DNA of 64,000 nt. Source: Sporobolomyces roseus. Lineage: Eukaryota > Basidiomycota > Microbotryomycetes > Sporidiobolales > Sporidiobolaceae. Where the stretch lies: positions 930,001 to 994,000 of the forward strand of contig JADILM010000008.1 of NCBI GenBank assembly GCA_016617785.1, read 5' to 3'. A program made the translations under genes and the position numbers. The notes beneath the pieces are model-generated. The model had not been told where the DNA came from, did no database searches, and saw only the letters and a program-made list of their open reading frames with translations. Below are positions 47,004 to 58,061 of this stretch, in pieces. Positions within the stretch are counted from its first letter, which is position 1. Every line of letters begins with the position of its first letter.

Positions 47004-47060
47004 GCAGGTCAATTCTGCTCTCTCCTCACTTTTCGACTCTGAGGGAGGAAAGGGAAAACG

Positions 47061-50000
47061 ATGTCAAGGTGAGCTCAAATAACAACAGATCTACATCAGA
47101 AGGACTTCTTCTCGAGGATCAGTCTGGGTCAAAATGAAAGATGCAGGAATTGAGGTTAAAGATTGAAGGGGGAAACTCACGATCTACCTCACTGAATCCT
47201 GAACGCTATCTACTTTGAAGAGAAGCTAATCACTCTTGTACACCCCTTACTAGCACGGCTGCCCTTCCTCCAAATCGACTTGGGATTCCTCCAAACACTT
47301 CTCGAAGATCTCACCTCTCATTACAACTCGCTCATCCAGCAGCTTACGCTCAACCAGAAGAATCTGAATACTCTCCATTAGAAGCACCTGCACTCCCTTT
47401 CTCCTCTTCATCAGGCTCCCGTAAACCTCGAACTCGATCAGAATCTTCCGGTCGCCAGTTCGGCTCACTCTCGATTCACACGCGACCCCACTCTAGCAGC
47501 TCCCTCCCTAGTCTCGCCAATACTTCCAGTCCAACTTTGTCTCCATACAGTCACAGCAACAGTACAGATTCCCTTCCTTCGACTTCTAGTAGGACAGAAA
47601 TGCATGGGAGGGGTTTGAGCGACGCTCAGGAAGAGTTACTCGTCGAGGCACAGGATGATCGGGATAGAGGCAAAGATAGAATGAATCCTTACGCATGGGA
47701 GAGGCCTCTGGATGCAGTCAATCGAGTGAGTTCGGCTTGTTTTTTCCCCCCCTTCACATACTTTCTGGTCTCTTCGATCAGTTTTCTCGCGTTTCAAGGG
47801 GTCTCAATAGTTTGTTATGGAGCACTCGCTGATCGGATTTCCCGCTATACCCTCTTCACCTTGACTCCAATGATCCCCCTCTTCGCCTTTCCTTTCTCCC
47901 CGATATATAGCACTCGAGAATGCTCGATACATCGCCTCAATCACAAATATCCGATTCGACCGGAAGAAGAGTTTCTCGACTCCCACCTGGTGTAGAGATG
48001 CTAGATCCTTTCGGATTCAGTTTAGCTGCCGAAGCGTCACCTTACGATCTCGCACTCAAGGCTTCTTCAACTCCCGTCACTCCCGGAGTCCTCACCCCTT
48101 CTCGTTCCCCCGTTCGATCCAGCTTCCTTCAACCTCAGCTCACCACGACTAGCGGTCCCTCATCTTCGAATGGGCACTCGCAACTCGCCTCGAGCAGCAG
48201 CATCGCTTCGAATCTCTCCAACGCCTCAACCGCAGCAACGACTCCGACTCTTCAACCTTGGACGAAACCTAGAGCGTCGAGTGCAGGAGAGGTGTATCAG
48301 TTGAATAGTAGGGCGCAGATAAAGAGCGGATTGCTGGGACCGCCGCCAGTTCAGCGGGGAGGAAGTTCGAGGAGCAGGTTGAGCAAATTGTCAGGGGAAA
48401 TCGATGCAGAGGTATGTCTTCCCTTTCCAGCTCGATGATTACTTGGGGTAGACTGTCAGGGACTGACCTAGCTCATTCACTCGAATATAGACGATGTCGA
48501 TCGCTTCAACTGCATCGAAACAGCAATTACCAGCTTTCGTCCCTGCCGACTCAGATTACATCAATTCAAAGCTGTACGCTCGAACGATCAAAGCACAGAA
48601 AGCTCTCGAGAAGGAACGGGAGAAGGCCGCATCGAAGGGGAAAATGTCTCGTTACGATTCGGAAGCAGCAAAGTCAACTTCGTCACTTATGGTTCCACGA
48701 TCATCGATGGATACGGGTCGACCTGCGAGTATCTTCAGTGTAGCGAGTACGGGCAAGATGAGAAGCGGGAGGAAGAGTGGATTAGGATGGTTCAGATCTT
48801 CATCGGAAGCAGCACTTTCGACCCCTCCAGAAACTCCTTCCACTCCGAGTCCACCGCTTCCGACTTCACGATCCGCAACCACTCTCGCCTTGCAAAACGC
48901 TTCCACCTCTAGCTCACCCCTTCCTCCTTCCCCAAATCTCTCCTCCGATCCGTTACCTCGGTCAACGAATTCTTCAAGCGATTACCTTCGAGAAGCGAGG
49001 GAAACTGTCTCTGCTCACAAGCTACCACCGCAGACATCACGGCAGACGAGCAACAGTAGTAACAGCAGTGGAGGAGAAGAATTGCCGAGACCGGCCCCGA
49101 TCCCAGTTCGAGCTTCGAGACATAGTCCAGCTTCTTCTTTCCAACACTCGCCAACTATTCGTGAGACCTCACCGCCGCGGAAACCTATCGGTGAATCCGA
49201 AGATCAACCTAACCCTCCTCACATCGCTTCTCGACAAATTCCTCCCCCTCAAACCGCTCTTCCTAATTTCCCTCCTCCTGCTGTACCCTCCGCCACACCG
49301 AATCCACCTCGACCTTCTCGTCACGACTCTCTAGACTCTCGACCAACGAACGAATCTTCGACTCCCACACCACCCTCTCCCTTAGAATCGACCACACCGA
49401 TACCTCCATCTTCTCCTCCTCCTATTCCCGCTTCTTCAGGCCCTCCTCGACTCGCACCCGCGGCTCAAGAACCGATCCATTCTCCTACTCCTAGCTCGAC
49501 CGAACCGAGAAGTGCTCCGAACGGCGTGATCCCTCCACAACGTCGATCTCCTCAGCCTCCTCCCCAAAACGAATCATCGCGATCTGCGCAAGTTCCATTC
49601 CCACCTTCCGCGAATGTTCCCACATCCCCTCGACGCTCTCAGAAACCGAGTCAGCCTTCGACCTCGTCTACTCCCTCTGTCGTTCCTCCTCCACTTCTCT
49701 CTCCCGATGTCTCCCTCGCAAACGGTGCTGAAGTAGTCGCTGAAGTTGGCGTCAAGCGTCGAAAGAGCTCACTCGGGTTGCTCTTTGGGGGAGGAGGCAG
49801 CAAGAGCGGGAAGAACAGTTCTCCCTCGACGAGTCCTGTTGTGACTCAAGGTGGATTCAATAGAGGGAAGGAAGCGGAGAGGGCAAAGTTGGTCAGGAGA
49901 ATGGAAGAGAGATCGAATGGAGAATCGAAGCCTCCCATCAAGGAGAAAGTCAAGGACAAGGTAAAGGAGAGTTTCTTTGGAAGGGTCAAGAGACCAGAAA

Positions 50001-50686
50001 TGCCAGAACCGAAACCTGTCGCCCCACCTCCTCGACCCCGCCAACCCTCCGGTTCTACCTCAGCCCCCTCTACGCCCTCGAAACGAGCGACTCAAGCTCC
50101 CTTACCACCACCCGGAGCTCGAGCTCCTGCACCACACTATTCTCAATACGCTCCCCCTCATCCTCACCCTCCATCCGAACAAGCTAGTCGAGATTCTCGT
50201 ATTCGAAGCACGACCTCACCTGAGAAGACTGCCTCTCGAGCTCCCGATAGCGGTTCTTCAGCCTCGGCATCGACCACTTACTCTACCCTATCATCTAGCT
50301 CTTCGACTCTACCACCTACTCCAGGATCCGGTCGAAGTTCGAACGGTCTCTCGAAATCTGTCAATGGTCTCCCACCGAAATCGAACGGAGGAGGAGCTTT
50401 CGCAAACTTCTTTGGTCGACATCGAACAAAATCGATGGGAGCTTCAGCACCTTCGAGCACACAAAAGCTTCCTCGTAGCAAGAATGCGACTCCTACTCCA
50501 GACTACCCAGTTCTCCCCATCAAAGGTACTATCGTTGATCGATTCGCACCTTCGAAGAAACCGTCAAGAACTGGAGGAGGAGGAGGAGGATCGCCTCAAC
50601 CTTTCCCTGGAGCTGAGAATTACGCTCCTTCTCCTGTATCGAATGGAATGGTTACAGCTCAACGAGGATACCCTACCTACGCCTAG
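47061..50686 (+). CDS. Large disordered Ser/Pro-rich protein, unrecognised
   Basis: Four exons (47061-47068, 47254-47725, 47911-48411, 48491-50686) give 1058 residues. The first coding exon is only 8 nt (ATG TCA AG) and joins in frame to the exon starting ACGGCTGCC. Nearly the whole protein is low-complexity Ser, Pro, Thr and Arg, with many SP and TP sites that suggest phosphorylation. Ordered-looking islands are DAQEELLVEAQDDRDRG, MLDPFGFSLAAEASPYDLAL, RKSSLGLLFGGGG, KVKDKVKESFFGRVKRPEMP and GAFANFFGRHRTKSM. The proline tracts could bind SH3 or WW domains. This could be a cytoskeletal or polarity scaffold, but I cannot assign a family. Confidence 0.7.
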
Positions 50687-51232
50687 ATCTTACTCTCACT
50701 CATCACATTCATCAACGGACACTGCCCTCGCGAGGCCTATTTCATTTTCTCTCTCTCTCTCTCTCTCTCTCTTCTCTGTCACGAAACGTCTCTCTCTCTC
50801 ACTCTCACTCTCTTTGTCGTTCTCAACCTCTTCCCTCTCTCTACTTCATACATCCCTCTTCTTTTTGCATTTCTTCGTTTACTTCTCTTCTCTCAATGTT
50901 CACAATATTGCTCCCGGTAGTTGTTTCACAAGACACGCACACAATCTCCATCCATCAGCTTCACGCTATCGAGAGCGAGGCAGAGAGAAAACTTGGAGAA
51001 AACCTTGCGAAAGTCGAGAAACGGGTCGGACGAGTTTCGAAATTGACTCCCTTCCTTATCGCTTCTTTGCCCCTTTCACGCACCCGTCAGGCTCAACACT
51101 CACTCTTCCAATCGAGTCACAACTTTGTAAGCTAGCCTTGTCCCTCTCTTCTCCTCCTCTTCTCCCTTCCCCTCGCTGAACCCCCACCTACCACGTCCGC
51201 TCCTCTCTCCAATAGCTCCCCTACAAGCTTCC
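50687..51232. other. Tandem spacer with CT repeat, 546 bases
   Basis: 3' region of the disordered-protein gene and promoter of URC4. It contains a (CT)n microsatellite at about 50749-50772 and further pyrimidine runs. Confidence 0.5.
50749..50772 (+). repeat. (CT)n microsatellite
   Basis: A perfect run of about twelve CT units, just after the stop of the disordered-protein gene, with shorter CT runs for another 100 bases. Confidence 0.9.
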
Positions 51233-52907
51233 ATGACTGATTCAAGCTCTCAAATCGAACATTTACGCTCTCTTCCTTCCATTCGCGAACGGTGTCAACG
51301 AGTCTTCACCCTCGCAGAACAAGACAAACTCGATTATTGGACTCTCGACCTCACGCAACAACCCAAGATTGTCGATTTCGTCTGCGAACTCATCGCTAGG
51401 GATTACGGGACGGACTACGCATCGATTCCTCCTCATGGAAGATGGAGACATTTCGTAGGGGATCGAGTAGATCCTTTACTCGATAGTTGGGACGCGGGAG
51501 GAGTGGATGAACTCGAAAAGGCGAGGAGATTGGTCGATTTGATGGTTGTGAGTGTGTTGATGGATGCGGGAGCGGGGAATGATTGGAAGTACTCACCGAA
51601 AGAAGGAGGAGAGAAGATTGCGAGGAGTGAAGGATTGGCCGTCGGAAGTCTCGAGATGTTTGAGAAAGGCATGTTCAGCGGTGTCGAAGAACAACCGATG
51701 CGTGTTGACGGTACGTGACCCGCTCACCTGATTTCGAGCGAAGATGGAAAAGCGTTCACTGATTTTCGAAAACCATTTTTTTCGATTCTAGCTATTGGTC
51801 TTTCCAAGATCACCTCGGGCCAAATCTCCGACGCCATGCAAGTCTCCTCGTCAAACCCTATGGTCGGTATCGAAGGAAGAGCTCAACTCCTGATTCGACT
51901 CGCCGACGTCCTCACTTCCTCCTCGAATTCCGATTATTTCGCTCAGAACGGCACACACCGACCTGGTCACATCATCGACTATCTCCTCTCCCACCCTACA
52001 TCTCAAGCTGTTCCTTCTCCAGTCATGGGTAGGAAAGTGGCAGTCGAGATGGAGACGATGTGGGAAATCGTTGTCGGCGGATTGAGCGGTGTTTGGCCTG
52101 CTGCTCGCACAAAGATCGATGGCGTCAGCTTGGGAGACGTTTGGCCCGTCGATTGCCTTGCAAAAGAAGGAAAAGGGGAAGGGCAAGAGCTTGTCAGTTT
52201 TCACAAGCTCAGTCAATGGTTGACTTACTCTCTCATTGAAGTGTGGGTTCACCTTCTATCGTAAAGTCTGATCAGAGTGTCGAGACTAATCGGATCATAC
52301 GAATGGACAGAAAGGAGAAGCTGTTGGGGTGGAGTTTCATCGGGAAAGAAAAGATGACTGGTCTTCCTGAATATCGCAATGGTGCGTCTTGCTCGCCGGC
52401 CCTTCGTCTCCTTCCTCGCTACCACCCAGCTCTTTGTCTCTAACTCATTGGTGACGAGTGAAACGTGGTGCAGGTGGTCTCTTGATCGATTTCGAGCTCC
52501 TCAAACCCAAGATTCCTTCACTCCTCGAATCCTTTTCTCTACCCGTTCCTTCCTCTCCCTCGTCCTACCCTACACTCCTCGAGATCCCTCCACTCGATCC
52601 TTCCCACTCTGCTGTTGTCGAGATGCGAGCCGTCACAATCATCATGCTCGATCGATTGGCTGACGGGATTCGCAAGAAGCTCGGAGTCGAATTGACTTTG
52701 CCCCAAGTACTCGAAGCCGGTACATGGAAAGCTGTAAGCTCTGAATCCTGCCTTTGCTTGAACCTGCTCGGAAACCGTGCATCACCATCTGAAAACTTCG
52801 CTGACGGGGTTCGTTTTTGAGCGTAGGGCCGTGAAATTGCGAAGAAGCTACGACCGGAGACTGGAGGTCCCCCGTTTGCGTACGTAGCAGATGGCACCGT
52901 CTTCTGA
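51233..52907 (+). CDS. URC4: Uracil catabolism protein Urc4 (DUF1688)
   Basis: Five exons (51233-51710, 51792-52242, 52311-52381, 52474-52733, 52827-52907) encode 446 residues. Family phrases include RCQRVFTLAEQDKLDYWTLD, IPPHGRWRHF, TGLPEYRNGGLLIDFELLKP and the ending GGPPFAYVADGTVF. Urc4 belongs to the fungal URC pathway that lets cells use uracil as nitrogen source; its exact reaction is not established. The length agrees with the family. Donor 52243 (GTGGGT) was chosen because the nearer GTGTGG would break the frame. No other URC gene is in the window, so the pathway is not clustered here. Confidence 0.88.
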
Positions 52908-53334
52908 GCGCTTAGCGGGAGTTGGAGATCTAGGGGGCGCAATCGAAACGAACGTAGACATTTTCCGCACCAAACTTCTTGTCATCTCTCAGTCCCTTCA
53001 AAGAGACAGAGCGAGAGCGAGGGAGTCTAGTCAATCGGATTCTAACTTGAGCGACTCAGGGCGCTTGGAATTGAGACCGATCCGCGCATGTTACCTCTCT
53101 CATTTAGATGCCTTGGGTTCTTTTTGTTGCGAAATGGATATGTCACGGCTTGAAGTCGCTCAAGATCGCCGCGAGACTTTGCCTGATCCGTCAAGAACGC
53201 TCTCCGAAGCGGACGATACGGATTTCAAGGAAGAACAAGCAAGTAAGGGTATCTCATTTCTTTTTTCGAAAGTTACTACAAAAGGGTATCAAGCTATTCT
53301 TCACTGCTCGCGAACCAGGTAAAGTGGGAGCGCT
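52908..53334. other. Convergent spacer, 427 bases
   Basis: Between the stops of URC4 and the TBL1-like gene. One plus-strand open frame runs through most of it but has no motif and lies in a 3' region; rejected as a gene. Confidence 0.5.
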
Positions 53335-56300
53335 CTAAGAGTTAAAAGCGGCCACCCCATCGAAAGGTACGACAGCAACTTGTTCGAGTTGACCAGTGAC
53401 GGCGATTTGAGTTCCAGGAGGATTAAAAGTCAATTCGTAGACTGGCGCAGGCGATTCGTATTCGAGTACGAGAGCTTTATCCTGTTCCACCTCGTCAACC
53501 ACGCATCAGTATGTGATGCGCGTAGGAGAGGGCGAGAAGACGAACCTTTATTCTCCAAACCATGACGGTTCCATCGTTTGAACCAGTTGCGAGGAATCGT
53601 CCGAGAGTAGGTTCGAATGCGATAGAGTAAACGAAATCTTGATGTCTCGAGAACGTGTACAAACAGGTTCCTTCATCTGCATCCCACAGCTTCGCCGTAT
53701 GATCGAAAGAGCATCTGCGAGGTTTCAAGGATTCTGTCGAGTCAGTCGCGGATGATTCCGACTGGAAAGAAGTGGAGACTTACGAAGCGATTAAACGATT
53801 CCCATCACCTTCAGTTCCCGCTTTCCCACAACCCGGTTTCCAACTAATCTGATGAACCTCGCTCTCATGTCCCTTCAACACCAAACAACCTTTCTCATTC
53901 CCATCCTCGCCATCCTCCTCTTCCTCGTCCCTGTCAATCTTCCTATTCTCATCACCTTTCTTGACACTCTTCGAATTGATCGTCGACGCCAAAGCGGGCA
54001 AGTTTCGTAAGGACCAGATTCGAACTGTGTGATCGTCTGAACAAGTCGCGACGAGGGTACCACAGGGAGAGAACTTGACGACGTTGACTTCATCCCTATG
54101 TCCTTTCAATCGATGAATTGGATTGTTCCTACCCGTCGTGAACACTGTCCAAAATACTCCTTTGATTAGTCGCAAGCTCGAGAAAAGTGATCGAAGTAAG
54201 GGTAGATGCTTACGATGAACGGTTTTATCCATTGAAGCGCTCGCAAACGTTGAATCATCGTTCCAATCGACGTCCAAAATTGAATCGCCATGAGTCCCAT
54301 ACTGTTGCCTCACTTTCCCACTCGACAACTCCCACAAACACACCGTACTATCCAAACTACCCGTCAACAACAAGGTACCACTCGGTGCCCATCTCAAAGA
54401 ATTAATCGCTCGTTGATGCATCGAAAGCACTAAATGTAAATCTCCACTTGGCCTATCTCCCATCATTCTAATCAGCTCTTGAACAATGACCTCGATCAGA
54501 AAAGAAGGAAGACTCACGTCCAAATCCTAGCAATCCCATCCTCTGAACCAGTAGCCAATAAACTCCCACTCGGATCCCACGCGACCGCTGCAACTCCGAC
54601 TTTCCTTTGAGCACTCGCATGCTTACATACTATATGTTCTTCTTCCTCTCCTTTCGTGGGTGCGGTTGTAGAAGGTGGAACATCCCAAATACGACAAGTT
54701 GAATCTCCTCCTCCTGTAGCGAGGAGAGTGGGAACTTTGGAATTGAACGAACAAGGTTGAACCATCTACTCTTCTACCTCTATCATCAGTACAGTATTGA
54801 CCAAGAAAAGAAGGGAGAGAGGGGAAACGAACCGCGACGGTATGACCACGAAGTTTGAGAACTCGTTCATCAGAACTCTTTATTCTTTTACACCTCGACA
54901 AATCCACTTTACTCTCCCTCTCCCTCTCCTTCTCTTTCCTTTCCCTTTCCCTTTCCTTCTCCTTCTCTTTCTCCCTCTCTCTCTCTTTCGCAGCATTCAT
55001 CAATTCTTTCTCCCTCTCCTTCTCCCTCAAAGCCTCCCGATCCTTTTTCCTCTTCTGCTTAGCCGCTAGCTCTTCTTTACTCAATTCACTTTTCCCTCCT
55101 CCTCCTTTCCCGTTCTTGGACCCACTCAAACCACCAATCGAACCAGACGATTCCTCATTCTTGACTTTCATCAATTTCTTCCCTCCTTCTTCCCTTTTCT
55201 CCGTTCCAGCTCCATTCGTAGCTCTAGAAGTAATCGGTGAGATCCCTTCAGCACCAGCACGAGGTAATGAAGTTGAAGATTGAGGAGTAGGAACGTTTCG
55301 AGTAGTCGTAGTGATCCTGATTTTCGCGGGTCCATTCGATGTAGGAGCGGGGGCGGGGGGTGGTGGTGGTGGTGGTAGTGGGGGTGCAGGAACAGGTTTA
55401 CGGGATTGGATAGGGGATTGAGAACGTTGCGAATTTGAATTGGAATTCGAGTTTGAGTTTGTGGTTGTGGGAGCGGGTGTCGAGTGAGAGGAGAGGGAGG
55501 TCGTGATTTGAGGTCGCTTGTAAAGAGGTGGAGGAGCGGGGAGGGAGGTAGAGGATGGGTTTGAGGGATTCGAAGAGGGGAGAATTGGGCGAGGTTTCGG
55601 GGGTTGAGATTCGACGGTAGAGGGTAGTGGGGCAGGAGGAGCAGGAGGGGGTAGAGAAGTGGAAGTAGGAGGAGGCGGAGGAGGTGGTGGTGGGAGGGAA
55701 GGTTTTGAAGTTGAAGCGATTGGGAGTGAGGGAGCCGGCATGAGATCTTTCATTCTCGTATCTTCTTCTTCTTGCTGTTCTTTCTCATCCTCTTTTCCAC
55801 TCTCCTCTTCCTCGTCAGAATGATCCGATTCGATTTGTTTCTCTTTCCCCTTTCCTTTACCCTTGATCGAACCGTTCACTTTACTACTCTTGCCATTCAC
55901 CTTGTTTTTACTCTTGTTACTGTTTACCGAATCGTTGCTCGTGATTCTTGATCTCTTTCCTTCGGGTTCTTGATCGCTCGTTTGACCTGAAGCGGTAGTT
56001 GGGGTAATCGAAGGTTGAACAGTTGATGATTTCCTCTTCTTCTCGTTGACTGCCTTTTGATCCTTCTCTTTCTCTTTGCCCTTTCCTTTCGATTGAGTAG
56101 TGGGTATCGGTTGAGGAAGTGGGAGAGGGATCACTGGTTCAGGTTGAGGAGGAGGAGTTGATAGTCGTTTCTTCTTTGGTAGAGGAGGCAAGTGTAAAGC
56201 TGTTTCTAGTGGATCTCCCAATTTGATCCTCTTTGTTGTTCCATGTAGGTATTGGTGTTCTGCTTGAGAGTAGAGTAAACCTTTGTGTAACAATTTGACC

Positions 56301-56515
56301 AAGTGGTGACCTCCCGATTCAGATTCAGTTGGGTTACTCGGTTGTTGCAAGTTTGATTCAGATAAGAGTGAGTTCGAGGTGGAAGAGTAACCAGATTCCT
56401 TCAAGTAAGAGTAGATCAAGTAATCGAGTTCGAGTGAATTGAACATTGGTGGATTAGAGTTGGTAGTGGATGAGACTGGTGGAGGTGGTAGGGGAGGTGG
56501 AGGAGAGTCTGGCAT
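53335..56515 (-). CDS. SIF2: LisH-WD40 protein, TBL1/Sif2 type corepressor subunit
   Basis: Six exons (56515-54833, 54765-54518, 54452-54214, 54144-53784, 53714-53546, 53481-53335) encode 948 residues. A LisH motif at about 28-54 (LDYLIYSYLKESGYSSTS) mediates oligomerisation. A disordered region of about 450 residues follows, with poly-Pro tracts, acidic runs and, near its end, a Lys/Arg/Glu repeat (KEREREKEKEKERERER). The WD40 propeller starts at KLRGHTVA and includes LLATGGGDSTCRIWD, LLTGSLDSTVCLWEL, FASASMDKTVH, HRDEVNVVKFSPCGTLVAT, SFDHTAKLWD and FLATGSNDGTVMVW. LisH followed by a propeller is the TBL1/Sif2 layout; those proteins serve in histone deacetylase complexes such as Set3C or NCoR. 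It is longer than yeast Sif2 because of the linker and an acidic insert in one blade. Confidence 0.88.
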
Positions 56516-56650
56516 GGTTGCACTACTCTGTACCTCGTAGTAGTTAAACTGAATCGAGTGGTTGGTGTGAAAGAGAGAGTCAAAGTTTCCCGCTCTTCTG
56601 ACCTTTAATCCTGACACTCCCTTCGAACTCAAAGTATACTGAGATCTATA
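56516..56650. promoter_or_regulatory. Compact divergent promoter, TBL1-like / TIM8
   Basis: 135 bases between opposite start codons. Both genes must share it. No clear motif seen. Confidence 0.4.
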
Positions 56651-57158
56651 ATGGCACAACCTAATCAACCCGTACCTCAAGGATTGGAGCAATTCGATGA
56701 ACAATCCAGAGTGAATTCCCTTCTCTCTCTTTCCTCTCTCTCTCTAATTCCCACTCACTCCTCTCCCTCTTGTTTGCTATCATGTTAGCGAGAATTGAGT
56801 CAATTCCTCGAACAAGAACAAGTGAAAGCACAATTACAAACTCAGATTCACGCATTCACTGAAAGATGCTTCGACAAGTGAGCATAATCCCTCCCTCTCT
56901 CTCTCTCTCTCCTATCTGAGCTGAGAGCTGACAGGAGCACGAGTCTTGTAGGTGCGTACCAGGTGCACCAGGTGCTAGGTTCTCAAGATCAGAGGAATCT
57001 TGCCTATGTACGTTCAAATTCTTTTCCTCTCTCTCTCTCTTGTTTCGCAACCAACTGATCCAATATGTGAGCGTACAGCAAACTGCGTCGATTCATACAT
57101 GAACTCGAGCTTATTGATTGTCAAATACTTGGAATCTCGTCGAGGAGGTCAAATGTAG
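56651..57158 (+). CDS. TIM8: Mitochondrial small Tim chaperone Tim8
   Basis: Four small exons (56651-56710, 56789-56877, 56952-57007, 57079-57158) encode 94 residues. The twin CX3C motif is present: C47-C51 (CFDKC) and C67-C71 (CLSNC), separated by 15 residues. The flanking sequence RELSQFLEQEQVKAQLQ and HAFTERCFDKC is typical of Tim8 rather than Tim9, 10 or 13. Tim8 works with Tim13 in the intermembrane space to escort hydrophobic proteins to the inner membrane; it is imported by the Mia40 disulfide relay and needs no presequence. Length and cysteines are normal. None of the four exons is longer than 90 nt, so single-frame ORF scanning would miss it. Confidence 0.95.
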
Positions 57159-58061
57159 AGAGTTTCGTCCTTCTAACTTAAAATTGTAGATATTCCCTCC
57201 CCTCATCGCAACTCACATTCTCCTTCTTTCGCAATTCCTCAAATTATATCTTGACGAGTTTGAAGTGGCGAGAGCGATACGCTCGAGAGAGGCTCGAACG
57301 GTTCGTCACTCTCTCACGGTTCAAACTGGAACTTACTGACAACTCGATTGTTCTTTCACAGTTCTATCTTCTCGGTCTAACGTCTTATGATACTGACGTC
57401 CACGTTATCTCCATCCTCTGTCTTGAGAGAGTAGCTTCTCCATTCCTGCTTTTCCACCCTCTTCACTCACGCGAGAAAACGAAAATTCCTTCTTTCTTCG
57501 ATTTTGCTCGAGCTTCCTCTCGTCAATATAACAAACAGAGGACGACTTCGTAACTCGTCGAACCTATCGAAGATACGAAATCAGGGAAAAGGAGTAAAGA
57601 TTTTGTCTCGGAAAGTGCACCTACCCTTCTTCAGAAGAATTCTCCTCCGACTCCCGCATCCTCTCTCTCTTCCATTCCCCTCACTCACAAGTACTCGCAA
57701 ATACGCAAGATCGATAGCTCACAGCCAGAACAAGGCATCAAGGCTGTCAGAATCGATTGAAAAGGGCACAGAGATCTTACCGGGGGATTTAAACGAGCTG
57801 TGCGGTAAAACAAGGTGGGTCCCTTCTTCCCTTCACCATTTTAGCGCAACTACTAACGGTGGGACCAGAACCTGATGCCTACAGAACCAATCAGAACGAA
57901 TTGGGCGATAGTCCTCTCTTGAGCCTTCCCTCCTTTTCCTCGTCAACGTCACCCCCGCTCGCTCCCTCTCATCGATCAGATCAGCAGTCCACTCCATCCG
58001 CCAATCCTCGCGCCTACAAGGAGTACGACCATTCAGCTACTCGAGAAAAGCGCGAACCAGG
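57159..58061. other. Intergenic stretch, 903 bases
   Basis: 3' end of TIM8 and promoter of the next gene. Several short overlapping frames, none supported. Confidence 0.4.

Noticed and set aside
49977..51179. 400-codon plus-strand frame
   Set aside because: Out-of-frame shadow of the Pro-rich gene; it continues over the CT repeat into the 3' region and has no motif.
53380..53565. Short plus-strand frame near the TBL1-like 3' end
   Set aside because: Antisense to its last two WD40 exons.
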